This document shows, piece by piece, positions 16,662-26,108 of a stretch of DNA of 64,000 bases. The notes beneath the pieces were generated by a model. The model did not search any database. It saw only the letters and a list, made by a program, of their open reading frames with translations, and had not been told where the DNA came from. The DNA is from Lewinellaceae bacterium (GTDB lineage: Bacteria > Bacteroidota > Bacteroidia > Chitinophagales > Saprospiraceae), in contig JACJXZ010000006.1 in the NCBI GenBank assembly GCA_020636375.1, positions 124,001-188,000 on the forward strand, given 5' to 3'. A program made the position numbers and the translations under genes. The stretch's first letter is position 1. Each line of letters opens with the position of its first letter.

Positions 16662-19600
16662 CTAAAACCCCAGATGCAGAGACACCCCAAAGCTACGCGT
16701 AGACGGCAGTTGCGTGCTCTCAAAGCCATTGACGAACAGGCCGTTTCGGATGGAGTACGTCTCCGGGTCGATGGACGGCACGTTCGTAAACAGCAGCAGG
16801 TTGCGGCCGACCAGGGCTACCCGGGCGGAGGCTATGCCTATCCCTTCCAGCAGGCTGCCGGGCAGGGTGTAGCTCAGGCTCACCTCGCGCAGTTTCACAT
16901 AGGTAGCGTCATAGGTTGCCGCTTCGATGTTGTCGCGGTTGAAGCCGTTGCCGTAGTAGGCGTAGAAATAGCCGGTATAGCCGGCGCCGCCGGGTTTGAC
17001 CAGCTCGCTTTCCCATTGCTCCGTATCGGAGTTGTATGACCAGGCCAGCCCGTCGTTCTCGACCAGCTGATCCGTACGGATGGGGCCCGATTCGCCAAAG
17101 AGGATGTTGCCGTTCGGCCCGGTCTCATAACCGTACATGACGCCGGGGGCGACAATGCCGCCTTCCTGTTCCAGCGTATAAACCGGCAGGCCGGTGGTTG
17201 CGTCGTAATCGACAGAGTAGATGGTGCGGCCGTCGGTGGTCTTCAGGTCCAGGTTGGGATCGTCTTCGTTGGTGATGGTGCCGCCGGTGGCCATCAGGGC
17301 ATGCGTCCGGGAATAGATATTGCCGCCGAACTGGCCGTCGAAGAGGAAACCCAGGCTGAAGTTGCCCACCGACAGGGTATTATAGATGCCCGCCCGGAGG
17401 TCCGGCTGATACGACCCCGCCGATACTTTTTCTTCGGTCAGCTGCGGCAGGCCGTTTTCGTGGATGATCTGGCCGTCGGGGCCACGCTGGAAGCCCAGGC
17501 CGTACAACTGCCCCAGCAGCTGGCCTTCTTCGGCGACGTATTCGAGGTCGGCCCCGCCTTCGTCGCCGGGAAATACGTCGGCGACGATGGAGTAGCGGCC
17601 GCCGCTCACCACGTCGGGCAGGCTTTCCACCACGGCGCGGTTGTGACCGAGGTTGAGGGTCACGTCCCAGCTGAAGTTGCCGGTATTGACGGGCGTGGCG
17701 CTGAGCAGCAGTTCGATGCCCTCGTTGCGGATCTCTCCGCCGTTGGTGGTCTTGAAGTCGTAACCGCTGGCCGAAGCCACCGGCAGGTTGATCACCTGGT
17801 CGAAGCTGAGCATATTATAATAGGTGGCGTCCAGGCGGAACAGGTCGTTGAACAGCCGCACGTCCAGCCCGAATTCGACGGCGCGGGTGCGTTCATTGGT
17901 CAGGCCGGGGTCCGCTACGGTCCGGTTGGCGGTGAATACCGAGTTGGTCCCGAAGGCGGGCCGGGGGGTGAAGGTCGTTCCGAAGGCATAGGGCGGCGCG
18001 CCGTTTCCAACCTCCGCATAAGCCCCTTTGAGTTTCAGGAACGAAACAGCCGAAGTGGTGGGGAAGCCCAGCGCCTCGGAAAGGATAGCGCTCAGCGATA
18101 CCGAAGGATAAGAAAAGCTGAAGTTGGAACCGTCCAGCCCGACATCCGGGTTGACGAGGGTGCTGTTCCAGTCCTGCCGCAGGGCAGCGTCGAGATAGAG
18201 GAAATCCCGGTAAGACAGGGTGGCGATGCCGAACAGGCTGTTGATGCCGGCCTGCGTTTTTTGGGATTCGACCAGTACGCCGGAGCGGGCGTTGGCCAGG
18301 GTGTAGATGCTTTCATCGGTGCCGAAGAACTTCAATTCGGGGTTGTTGGCAACCAGGAAGTTGGCGTTCTGCCGCATGATATTGCCGCCGGCTTTGAGCT
18401 CCAGGCCAAAGGCGGAGCCGCTGGCGCGGTCGGTACGGTAAGAGGCCAGCACTTCGGCATTGGTTTCCTGGAAGGAGATTTCGTCTTCCCGGTAACTGCC
18501 CTGCAGGACGGCCTTGGTGGAGGGTGCCCGGCGGTACTGCCGCTGGTCGTCGACCACATCGGCGCCGTAGCGCAGGCGGACGCTGAAGTTCTTGTTGAAA
18601 TCGTACGCCACCTGGAAGTTGCTGATCAGGCGGTTGCTCTGGAAGGAATTGGTGTTCTCATTGGCGATCAACCAGGGGTTGTTCACCCACAGGTCTTCCA
18701 CATATCGCTGCTGTACGCCTTCCAGCCCGGGCTCCCAGTACTGCCGGAGGTCGTCGATCTCCACCTGGCGGGGGTACCACAGCCATCCGTACATGATGGA
18801 AGAGGATTCGTCGTAGCCGGAGTTGGGCACGTTGCCGGAGCCGGAGCGGACGTACATGGCGTTCAGGCGCACCTTCAGGCGTTCGTCAAATAAATGCCTG
18901 CCGATGCTGGCCTGAAACGTATTCCGGCTCAGATCTGTGTTGGGCACGATGCCCCTCGAACTGGTATTGGTGTAAGACAGGCGGAAATCGCCCCCTTCCG
19001 TAGCGTTGTTGATGGCGATGTTGTTGATGCTGGTGATGCCGGTACGGAAGAAGTTCCGGATGTTGTCCGGCGCGGGCGTGAACGGCACGGCTTCCCCGTC
19101 GGAATTGAACTGCTTGACCAGTTGGCCGTTCATGCGGGGGCCCCAGTTTTCGCCGTAGGCTTCATAGTAGTCGACTCCGTCGAAGCTCTGATAGGTCGTC
19201 CCGTTCCGGTAGCTGTATTTGCCGTCGGCGCCGAAGCCGTACTCATTCTGGTAATTCGGCAGTTTCAGGATCTCTTCGAAGGTGGTCGTGGAATTTACTT
19301 CCACGCCCCAGCCCTCAGCCCTGGCGCCCGTTTTGGTCTCGATGAGGATGACCCCGTCGGCGGCGCGTGAGCCGTAGAGGGCTGAGGCGGCAGGCCCCTT
19401 CAGGATGTTGATCGACTGGATGTCGTCGGGGTTGACCACCTGGGCGGCGTTGCCGAAGTCGATGGTGGTGGAGCCGTTCAGGCCGTCGTCGAAGCTGTAC
19501 AGGTCGTTGGTGATGGGCATGCCGTTGACGACGAAGAGCGGCTGGTTGTTGCCCAGCAGGGAAGCCGCTCCGCGGATGTTGATGTTGGCGGAAGCCGTAG

Positions 19601-20096
19601 GCCCGGCAGAGCTGCCGGTGACATAGACGCCCGAGACTTTGCCGGAAAGGGCGTTGGTGACGTTCGTGGGTTTTACGCCGGCGATCTGGTCGGCCTGCAG
19701 TTGTTGCACGGAATAGCCCAGGGCCTTCTCTTCCCGTTCGATGCCGAGAGCGGTGACGACCACCTCCTCCAGGGCAATTTGCGAACTCATCGTTATGGTA
19801 TATTCTGCCTGACCCTTCTTAATCGCCACTTCTTTGGTGGCATAACCTACATAAGAAAAGACCAGCGTTTTGGCTTTTTGTGGTATGCTCAATTCGAACT
19901 CCCCGTTGAAGTCGGTGATGGTGCCGAGGGTGGCCAAGCCTTTTACGTATACATTGGCGCCAATCAGCGGTTCTCCCTCTTTGTCCTGAACTGTTCCGGA
20001 AATGGTGCGCTCTGTAGCTTGTGCCCGGGCTGCAAGGGCGCCGAACAGGAACAGCCCGGCGAGCAGCAGTCTGGATAATCGCAATTTTCGCTTCAT
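16662..20096 (-). CDS. SusC/RagA-type TonB-dependent outer-membrane transporter
   Basis: 1144 residues from the ATG at 20096 (KRKLRLSRLLLAGLFLFGA follows, a clear signal peptide). The domains, in order, are: a carboxypeptidase-regulatory-like domain (about 30-110, ISGTVQDKEGEPLIGANVYVKG); the plug (about 115-240, with VVTALGIEREEKALGYSVQQ and NINIRGAASLLG); and a 22-strand TonB-dependent barrel ending in the terminal aromatic residue (SLHLGF). It imports a nutrient with TonB energy. The lipoprotein lid gene follows downstream. No FecR or sigma factor lies beside it. Regulation may act at the palindrome at 20165-20178. Confidence 0.94.
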   Translation of the reverse strand: MKRKLRLSRLLLAGLFLFGALAARAQATERTISGTVQDKEGEPLIGANVYVKGLATLGTITDFNGEFELSIPQKAKTLVFSYVGYATKEVAIKKGQAEYTITMSSQIALEEVVVTALGIEREEKALGYSVQQLQADQIAGVKPTNVTNALSGKVSGVYVTGSSAGPTASANINIRGAASLLGNNQPLFVVNGMPITNDLYSFDDGLNGSTTIDFGNAAQVVNPDDIQSINILKGPAASALYGSRAADGVILIETKTGARAEGWGVEVNSTTTFEEILKLPNYQNEYGFGADGKYSYRNGTTYQSFDGVDYYEAYGENWGPRMNGQLVKQFNSDGEAVPFTPAPDNIRNFFRTGITSINNIAINNATEGGDFRLSYTNTSSRGIVPNTDLSRNTFQASIGRHLFDERLKVRLNAMYVRSGSGNVPNSGYDESSSIMYGWLWYPRQVEIDDLRQYWEPGLEGVQQRYVEDLWVNNPWLIANENTNSFQSNRLISNFQVAYDFNKNFSVRLRYGADVVDDQRQYRRAPSTKAVLQGSYREDEISFQETNAEVLASYRTDRASGSAFGLELKAGGNIMRQNANFLVANNPELKFFGTDESIYTLANARSGVLVESQKTQAGINSLFGIATLSYRDFLYLDAALRQDWNSTLVNPDVGLDGSNFSFSYPSVSLSAILSEALGFPTTSAVSFLKLKGAYAEVGNGAPPYAFGTTFTPRPAFGTNSVFTANRTVADPGLTNERTRAVEFGLDVRLFNDLFRLDATYYNMLSFDQVINLPVASASGYDFKTTNGGEIRNEGIELLLSATPVNTGNFSWDVTLNLGHNRAVVESLPDVVSGGRYSIVADVFPGDEGGADLEYVAEEGQLLGQLYGLGFQRGPDGQIIHENGLPQLTEEKVSAGSYQPDLRAGIYNTLSVGNFSLGFLFDGQFGGNIYSRTHALMATGGTITNEDDPNLDLKTTDGRTIYSVDYDATTGLPVYTLEQEGGIVAPGVMYGYETGPNGNILFGESGPIRTDQLVENDGLAWSYNSDTEQWESELVKPGGAGYTGYFYAYYGNGFNRDNIEAATYDATYVKLREVSLSYTLPGSLLEGIGIASARVALVGRNLLLFTNVPSIDPETYSIRNGLFVNGFESTQLPSTRSFGVSLHLGF

Positions 20097-20141
20097 AAAC
20101 TGTGGGTTTAGTTTTAGTCTTAAGTGTAAAGGTTCGAACGG

Positions 20142-20178
20142 CAAAGGTAGCAAAAAGATAATTAGTTTCTATAGAAAC
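20142..20178 (-). promoter_or_regulatory. Candidate susC promoter -7 box with overlapping palindrome
   Basis: On the minus strand TACCTTTG (20142-20149) matches the Bacteroidota -7 element TAnnTTTG, with about 40 nt to the start codon. Where the -33 element would lie there is a perfect 14-bp palindrome, GTTTCTATAGAAAC (20165-20178), and no clear TTTG. A regulator binding there could replace or block the -33 contact. Confidence 0.45.
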
Positions 20179-20223
20179 AATAATACTTGATAGGTGTTAC
20201 CTCTAACTGACCGGACTGAAACA

Positions 20224-20350
20224 GGCTACCCGTCTGAGGTTGGGCATCCCATGCCTCCTGCACGCGATTGGCCTCGACTCCGCTCGGCTTTCCCCTTTCT
20301 ACTGGCCAGCGTTCGGCCGAGCTCGCGCCGAAATCCTAAGACGGGTAGCC
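20224..20350. repeat. Inverted repeat between susC and the glutamate-receptor gene
   Basis: GGCTACCCGTCT (20224-20235) is mirrored exactly by AGACGGGTAGCC (20339-20350). One half-site copy (AGACGGGTAGCC) also appears near 6377. The right arm ends 18 bp before the start codon at 20369. Confidence 0.6.
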
Positions 20351-20368
20351 CTGAAACATGACAATCAT

Positions 20369-21466
20369 ATGAGAGACAAGAAATTGCGGTTTTCTTTTGT
20401 TATTGGCCTGCTGGCTGCCGCTACTTTCACCGCTGGACAGGAAGCCGTGCCGCCTGCATTTCCCGACACGCTGTTGGTTGGCGTCAAGGAATCGCCGCCA
20501 TTCATTTACCACAGCGAGGCAGGAGAATTGCGGGGCATCAGCATCTGGTTGTGGGAGCAACTGGCGGAAGAACTGGGTTATGCCTTCCAATACCGGGAGA
20601 TGAGCCTGGAGGAGATTATTTCCGGCCTGGAACGCGGCAACATCCATTTGAGTATCAACCCTTTGACAGTGACCAGCAGCCGCATTGAGCGGATCGGTTT
20701 CACCCAGCCCTTTTTCGTGTCCAACTCCGCCGTTGCCGCGCCGAAGGCCAGCGAGCTGAGTACCGGGCTGGCCTTCCTGCGCAAGTTCTTCTCCCTGAAC
20801 TTCCTCAAGGCGGTCCTGCTTTTGTTCCTGGTCATCTTCGTCTTTGGTTTCGTGGCCTGGCTGTTCGAAAGGCATAACAACCCGGAGGAATTCCCCGGCG
20901 GCTGGCGCGGCCTGTGGGAAGGCATCTGGTGGTCGGCCGTGACCATGACGACGGTGGGCTACGGCGACAAATCGCCTAAATCAACTGGCGGGCGCATCAT
21001 TGGGCTGATATGGATGTTCACGGCCATCATCATTATATCCGGCTTTACGGCGAGCATTGCTTCTTCTTTGACTGTCAACCAGTTGGGCGGAAGCATCAGT
21101 AGCCTGGGCGAACTTCGGGAATTGAAAGTCGGCTCCGTTGCCGCTTCGGCTTCAGAAAGTTTCCTTAGAAACAATTTTGTCAATGCCGGAGCATATCCCA
21201 GCCTGGAGTCCGGCCTTGCCGCCCTCCACGGGCAAGAGGTGGAAGCTTTTGTCTACGACGAGCCCATCCTGCGCTACGCTATCCTGCGCGACAGCCTGGA
21301 GGGAACGGTGGAGGTGCTGCCCTTCCGCTTCAATCCGCAATATTACAGCTTTGGCCTACCGAAAGGCAGCCTGCTGGCGAAGGAACTCAACCCGCCGCTG
21401 CTGAGGATTACGGAGAGTACTAGGTGGAAGGTGATTCTTTCGGAGTATGAGTTGAGGGAGTTTTGA
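20369..21466 (+). CDS. GluR0-like ionotropic glutamate receptor (ligand-gated K+ channel)
   Basis: 365 residues from the ATG at 20369; the frame upstream lies in an inverted repeat. Order: signal peptide (about 1-22); first half of a periplasmic amino-acid-binding domain (about 30-125); membrane segment (about 145-168); pore loop with the K+ filter TTVGYGDKSP (Thr195-Asp200); membrane segment (about 212-238); second half of the binding domain (about 245-365). This split-binding-domain plan is that of prokaryotic glutamate receptors such as Synechocystis GluR0. Arg105 in TSSRIERIGF aligns with the Arg that holds the ligand alpha-carboxylate. Asp297 in FVYDEP sits where family members contact the alpha-amino group. 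It should open a K+ pore when an amino acid binds. No partner gene is visible. Confidence 0.9.
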   Translation: MRDKKLRFSFVIGLLAAATFTAGQEAVPPAFPDTLLVGVKESPPFIYHSEAGELRGISIWLWEQLAEELGYAFQYREMSLEEIISGLERGNIHLSINPLTVTSSRIERIGFTQPFFVSNSAVAAPKASELSTGLAFLRKFFSLNFLKAVLLLFLVIFVFGFVAWLFERHNNPEEFPGGWRGLWEGIWWSAVTMTTVGYGDKSPKSTGGRIIGLIWMFTAIIIISGFTASIASSLTVNQLGGSISSLGELRELKVGSVAASASESFLRNNFVNAGAYPSLESGLAALHGQEVEAFVYDEPILRYAILRDSLEGTVEVLPFRFNPQYYSFGLPKGSLLAKELNPPLLRITESTRWKVILSEYELREF

Positions 21467-21476
21467 AGATGGAGAG

Positions 21477-22454
21477 TTAGTCATCTGATCCTAACATGAG
21501 ATTCAAGTTTCGGTAATAGCGTTGTTGTCTTTTGAATCGCACCCTAAAATCCGCAAACGCTGCGGAAACTACTGTTCTCTGGGCCGGAGTGGGTAGTTCT
21601 GGGACAATTATTTCATTGAAATGCTCAAAAATGTATATCGACAATAGAGAAAAAGGCTGATCAGGACCTTGTAGTTTAACCATTTTTGTGAAAACTATTG
21701 AATCTAATGCTCGCGCCAGGCCATCAACGGTTAATAGCCCCTCAGACCAAAGTACCAAAAACCCTCTTATCAATTCTATTACTAAAACAATCTTTTCTCT
21801 TCGCTTCTCAAGCAAATCCTCCCTGTTTAGGTCACAAATTTCAATAGTTTTTTCACCTCTTTCTTTTGGGTCAATGCCCTCCATCTCGCCAGTATTATGG
21901 AATTTAAAATAGGACCCATCATCTGGCTGGTCAATTTCCGGATGTAAAAGGTAGGGTTCCTCATCAATTAATGGGCTGACAGAAGCATCATTGGCTGATT
22001 GATTCCAACTCCCATCAGGTAAGCGAGGAGGAGCACTTACTCTAATTCCTCTTATTGAAAACTGATTTCTTTTCCCCTTATCCGTATTACAATAGTGGCA
22101 AGCAGGCAAGAGGTTGGTCCATTCATAACACAACCAATAATATCCAGGGTGATTTCTATCCTCCGATAACTTTTTCTTAGGCCGGTAATGTTCTACTTCT
22201 GGCTTATTCTGTATGTCTTCGCAATATGCACATTTGTTATAATAAATTCCTTTTAACCGCTCCCTTACTAAAAATCGATCTTCTTTAGTTGCGGGATCTT
22301 TAAACTGCCCTTTATAAATGTTAGGGTTGATTGCGTTTTTATCCACATGCTCGACAATATCACCCAAAGCCGAAGTTGTTTCTTGACTGGCTAAAATTTC
22401 CGGTATGGGGAATTCCGGAAGTTTCTTTCGGCTGTTGCTCCTCATGTCCCTCAC
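21477..22454 (-). CDS. HNH endonuclease, TIGR02646/PtuB-like
   Basis: 325 residues if read from the GTG at 22454, which overlaps the end of the ATPase gene by 4 bp. An ATG three codons on (22445) is an equal candidate. The HNH core is intact: CAYC (75-78), EVEHYRP (86-92) and LLPACHYCNTDKG (115-127), giving two CxxC zinc pairs and the His/Asn/Lys nuclease residues in the TIGR02646 arrangement. In known Septu systems and in retron Ec78 this nuclease (PtuB) is the effector paired with an ABC-type ATPase (PtuA). Translational coupling to the ATPase gene supports one complex. Base composition is more AT-rich than in the flanking genes, consistent with transfer. Confidence 0.85.
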   Translation of the reverse strand: MRDMRSNSRKKLPEFPIPEILASQETTSALGDIVEHVDKNAINPNIYKGQFKDPATKEDRFLVRERLKGIYYNKCAYCEDIQNKPEVEHYRPKKKLSEDRNHPGYYWLCYEWTNLLPACHYCNTDKGKRNQFSIRGIRVSAPPRLPDGSWNQSANDASVSPLIDEEPYLLHPEIDQPDDGSYFKFHNTGEMEGIDPKERGEKTIEICDLNREDLLEKRREKIVLVIELIRGFLVLWSEGLLTVDGLARALDSIVFTKMVKLQGPDQPFSLLSIYIFEHFNEIIVPELPTPAQRTVVSAAFADFRVRFKRQQRYYRNLNLMLGSDD

Positions 22455-24166
22455 TTAGATTTAAGAAGCTTGCTCAATTCTTCTTCTTCTTCCGTGCCAA
22501 GCAGGGATTTTAACCTTTCGACCACTTTATCTGTAAACTCGGCTTCTTCTTGAGTGTCTTCAGTCCGTATGGGAATATTAGGGTCATGAGTAATGGGAAA
22601 AATCTCTGTAAAGCCAAAAATTTTGGAAGTAAGAATAAGGTTCGGCGTAAAATCTCTAATATCGATATCCAGTTTCTCAATCGTTATCCCCTCCTCCTCC
22701 GTCCGGTTCACTTTCAGAAACATACTGCCCTCCGGCGCCCCGAGCAAAGGAATAGGGCTGTGGGTAGCCGCAATGAATTGTACGTTGGGGAAAACCTCAG
22801 ATAAAAGGGCCGGTAGCTTTTTCTGCCATTTGGGGTGCAAATGCAGGTCCAGTTCATCAATGATTACGATGCCGCCCAGTTCTTCCGGTTGGTAGTAGCC
22901 TGAAGCTGTTTCCTTTTTAACATTCTGCCTTTCCATTTTATCGCTGAGCCGCAGGTAGATATCTCCCACCATCGCTATTATGCCGCGAATGCCGGAAGCC
23001 AGTTCGTCAAAGCTGACGGGTTCGTATACAATAGAATCTTCATACTCTTCTTTTTCAAAATACAGTATCCGGCGCTCCTTCTTTTCCAACTCAATTTTAT
23101 GCAGGGAAGGCACTACTCGTTTAAGCAGTTTTTCCAGCATTAAGAACTTTTCATGGTTATCATAAAAGGAAACCAACAGCTCAAATTCAATATTCTTGAG
23201 ATTTCCATCCTGGTTGAACAATGAATAGGTAGCTGTTGCATTTTTTGCCTCCTCATTCTGGCTCTGCCTGCTCTGAAGTTGCAGGCGGGAAGGGCCGTAA
23301 CAGGCCAAGGTCTTAACCGGGCGGAAAAAGCCGGGATACCGAATATTGTTGATATGGGTAAAGGTGCGGGTTTTATTCTCTCCCTGGTATACCGCCTCAA
23401 TAACCGCCTTTCCATTTTTCGGAATGATGGGGTCTTCCGTATTGCCATATAATCCGATTGCAAGAGCTTGCAGTACAGATGTTTTTCCAAATCCGTTTTC
23501 GCCGGTGAGAAAAATCCAGGGAGCAGTTTCGGGCAGATCAGGCGGTTTTGTTTCTTTTATCCCATGAAAACTATTGATCGAAACTCCCTTAAGGATGGTT
23601 TTGTTCTTTAGTCCTCTAAGGTTTTGAACAAAATCCAGCCGTTCCTGAAATTCTTCAGGAGTTATTTTTCTCAACCATTCCTGTGTGCTAAAACGATCCT
23701 GTTGAAGAAATTTTTCGATGATGTTCAGGGCCTCGGGAAGGCCGTCGCGATAATGCTTTTTATACGGTTCCAGGAAATAACCGGAATGCTTTTCTTTAAA
23801 CTCGTACTTTCCTAATGAGCTAAAACCAGCCATGAATTCCTCCGCAACCCTGAAAACTCTAGCCCAATCTGAAGCTGTCTTATCAATTTCCCACTTGATA
23901 TGCCATGAAGCATCTTTTGAAACAGATAACTGAAAATTATTTTGCCAGCGGTTTTTCCCCTGGCTGATTACAAAAAATAAATTGAGGAATGTTTCATTAC
24001 CGCCAAACCACCATCCTCTTTTTAAAGCCTCATGGTTTCTTTCCGAATCATTCGGACGCAATAAAAAATAAAAACCCTGCCGCTCTTCCTCCTCCCGGAA
24101 GTTCAGCAAAAACTGAAGCACATCTTCATGAATGTCCGCTATATCATATATCCTCGGTTCTTGCAT
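22451..24166 (-). CDS. AAA (SMC/ABC-like) ATPase, PtuA-like, with unknown N-terminal extension
   Basis: 571 residues. The ATPase domain starts near residue 195 (ILKGVSINSFHGIKE). Walker A is GENGFGKTS (Lys228), Walker B is IVIIDELDLHLHP (Asp437-Glu438) and the switch His is in AATHSP. The region between holds the helical insertion usual for these OLD/Septu-type ATPases. Residues 1-190 have no fold I recognise: they are rich in aromatic residues (GWWFGGNETFLNLFF, SWHIKWEIDKTASDW) and compact, and do not look like the usual short PtuA N-terminus. It may sense the trigger. The HNH gene follows with a 4-bp overlap, so the pair is a two-gene antiphage candidate of Septu type. No reverse transcriptase or retron RNA is seen nearby. 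Confidence 0.85.
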   Translation of the reverse strand: MQEPRIYDIADIHEDVLQFLLNFREEEERQGFYFLLRPNDSERNHEALKRGWWFGGNETFLNLFFVISQGKNRWQNNFQLSVSKDASWHIKWEIDKTASDWARVFRVAEEFMAGFSSLGKYEFKEKHSGYFLEPYKKHYRDGLPEALNIIEKFLQQDRFSTQEWLRKITPEEFQERLDFVQNLRGLKNKTILKGVSINSFHGIKETKPPDLPETAPWIFLTGENGFGKTSVLQALAIGLYGNTEDPIIPKNGKAVIEAVYQGENKTRTFTHINNIRYPGFFRPVKTLACYGPSRLQLQSRQSQNEEAKNATATYSLFNQDGNLKNIEFELLVSFYDNHEKFLMLEKLLKRVVPSLHKIELEKKERRILYFEKEEYEDSIVYEPVSFDELASGIRGIIAMVGDIYLRLSDKMERQNVKKETASGYYQPEELGGIVIIDELDLHLHPKWQKKLPALLSEVFPNVQFIAATHSPIPLLGAPEGSMFLKVNRTEEEGITIEKLDIDIRDFTPNLILTSKIFGFTEIFPITHDPNIPIRTEDTQEEAEFTDKVVERLKSLLGTEEEEELSKLLKSK

Positions 24167-24655
24167 TCTGACTTTTTACTTCTAAATTAATCATTTGCCT
24201 AATTTACAAACTATTTTGATAACCTCCGAGTTGTGAAAAGCTCTGCCAAAAGTTGGGCTTGGGTTCCTATGATGAGGGTTCATGTTGAAACCTGCCCACA
24301 GTATGGCTCTACGATTTAAATAGAGGGCAAGCTATGCGGCATATAGGTCCGATGCAGCTCGTACACTGCTCCGCAAAACCCTGCCCCGTACACCGTACGG
24401 GAATGTTCAAAAATCTGTGTCAACCCGCATTTTTCTAACCGCAGGGATCGCTGAGGGCCACAGAGTAAAGTTTTGAACCACAGTCGCTTACGCTCCCGTC
24501 TGTCAGCCGGGCAAGCTCTGTGGTTCCCAGCGCCCTCAGCGGTTCAAAACAAAAAAGCACAGCGGTTTGAACACCCACAGGTTCCCATGAAACCCGTACA
24601 CCGTACACCCTCAGGTTCCTACTCTGACCGTACACCATACACGGCCAAGGCTCCC
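24167..24655. repeat. 489-bp gap with several inverted and direct short repeats
   Basis: At about 24437-24548 an AACCGC...CTGAGGG...CCACAGAG block is mirrored by CTCTGTGG...CCCTCAGCGGTT, a composition similar to 61436-61655. The phrase CCGTACACCGTAC and variants occur near 24390, 24596 and 24630. No gene or promoter could be supported. Confidence 0.45.
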
Positions 24656-26038
24656 CTAAATCATCTCCTCCGCCCTCACCCACGCATCGAACTGTTCCCC
24701 GGTCAGATACCCCAGTTCCAATGCCGCCGCCTTCAGCGTCTTGTCCTCTTTGTGTGCCTTTTTAGCGATCTCTGCCGCCTTGTCGTAGCCGATGTGCGTA
24801 TTCAGGGCAGTGACCAGCATCAGCGAGTTGTTGAGGTTTTCCTTAATCCTGCCGTAGTTGGGCTCGATGCCCACGGCACAATTCTCGTTGAAGCTCATAC
24901 AGGCGTCGCCGATCAGGCGGGCCGAGGTGAGGAAGTTGAAGATCATCACCGGCTTGAAGACGTTGAGCTCGAAATGGCCGTTCATGCCGCCGACGTTGAT
25001 GGCCACGTCGTTGCCCATTACCTGCGCCATGGCCATGGTAAGGGCTTCCGACTGGGTGGGGTTGACCTTGCCCGGCATAATGGAGGACCCCGGCTCGTTT
25101 TCGGGGATGATCAGCTCGCCGATGCCGCAGCGCGGCCCGGAGGCCAGCATGCGGATGTCATTGCCGATCTTCATCAGGGAGACGGCCACGGTTTTCAGGG
25201 CGCCGTGGGCTTCCACGATGGCGTCGTGGGCGGCCAGGGACTCGAACTTGTTGGGCGCAGTCACGAAGGGCAGGCCGGTCAGTTCGGCGATCTTGGCCGC
25301 TACCTTCACGTCGTACCCCTTCGGCGCGTTCAGCCCGGTGCCGACGGCGGTGCCGCCCAGGGCCAGCTCCGCCAGGTGCGGCAGGCTGTTGCGGATGGCC
25401 CGCAGGCCGTGGTCCAGCTGGGCGACGTAGCCGGACAGCTCCTGCCCCACGGTTACCGGGGTGGCATCCATGAAGTGGGTGCGGCCGATCTTGACCACGT
25501 CCATAAACTGCTCCGATTTATCCTTCAATGTATCCCGCAGGGCCTGGATGCCGGGAATGGTCGTTTCCACCAGGATTTTGTAGGCAGCGATGTGCATGGC
25601 CGTGGGGAAGGTGTCGTTGGACGACTGCGACTTGTTGACGTCGTCGTTGGGGTGGAGGAACTTTTTCTCGTCGGTGAGCTTGCCCCCGCGCAGCACGTGG
25701 CCCCGGTTGGCGACCACCTCGTTGACGTTCATGTTCGACTGGGTGCCGGAGCCGGTCTGCCAGACGACCAGCGGGAACTGATCGTCGAGCTTGCCGGCCA
25801 GGATTTCGTCGCACGCCCGGGCGATGAGATCGGCCTTTTCCTTGTCCAGCACGCCCAGGCCCAGGTTGGTCAAAGCCGCCGCCTTTTTCAGGATGGCAAA
25901 AGCGCGGATCACCTCCTCCGGCATGCGGTGGCCGCCAATCTTGAAGTTTTCGGAAGAGCGCTGGGTCTGTGCTGCCCAGTACTTGTCGGCCGGTACGTCT
26001 ACGTAGCCGAGGCTGTCTTTTTCTTTTCTGTATTCCAT
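24656..26038 (-). CDS. fumC: Class II fumarate hydratase (fumarase C)
   Basis: 460 residues, the normal length for the oxygen-stable class II enzyme. It interconverts fumarate and L-malate in the TCA cycle, in the cytoplasm, as a homotetramer. The family signature GSSIMPGKVNP is intact; the Ser of this loop is the catalytic base. The N-terminal TGSGTQSNMNVNEV block and GRTHFMDATPV, which carries the substrate-contacting Thr-His, are also intact. It stands alone between two repeat-filled gaps, so no operon partner is visible. Confidence 0.96.
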   Translation of the reverse strand: MEYRKEKDSLGYVDVPADKYWAAQTQRSSENFKIGGHRMPEEVIRAFAILKKAAALTNLGLGVLDKEKADLIARACDEILAGKLDDQFPLVVWQTGSGTQSNMNVNEVVANRGHVLRGGKLTDEKKFLHPNDDVNKSQSSNDTFPTAMHIAAYKILVETTIPGIQALRDTLKDKSEQFMDVVKIGRTHFMDATPVTVGQELSGYVAQLDHGLRAIRNSLPHLAELALGGTAVGTGLNAPKGYDVKVAAKIAELTGLPFVTAPNKFESLAAHDAIVEAHGALKTVAVSLMKIGNDIRMLASGPRCGIGELIIPENEPGSSIMPGKVNPTQSEALTMAMAQVMGNDVAINVGGMNGHFELNVFKPVMIFNFLTSARLIGDACMSFNENCAVGIEPNYGRIKENLNNSLMLVTALNTHIGYDKAAEIAKKAHKEDKTLKAAALELGYLTGEQFDAWVRAEEMI

Positions 26039-26108
26039 ATTGAAAAATATAATTTATATCTCACTAAAAGAATAGCCGGATAGCCTTGATTTACAAATAA
26101 CGTGGAAA

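Noticed and set aside
21477..24166. Retron (Ec78-like) with PtuAB accessory genes
   Set aside because: No reverse transcriptase and no msr/msd-like RNA structure is seen on either side; only the ATPase-HNH pair is present.
24435..24683. 82-codon minus-strand frame before fumC
   Set aside because: It lies in repeat-rich DNA and overlaps the end of fumC in another frame.
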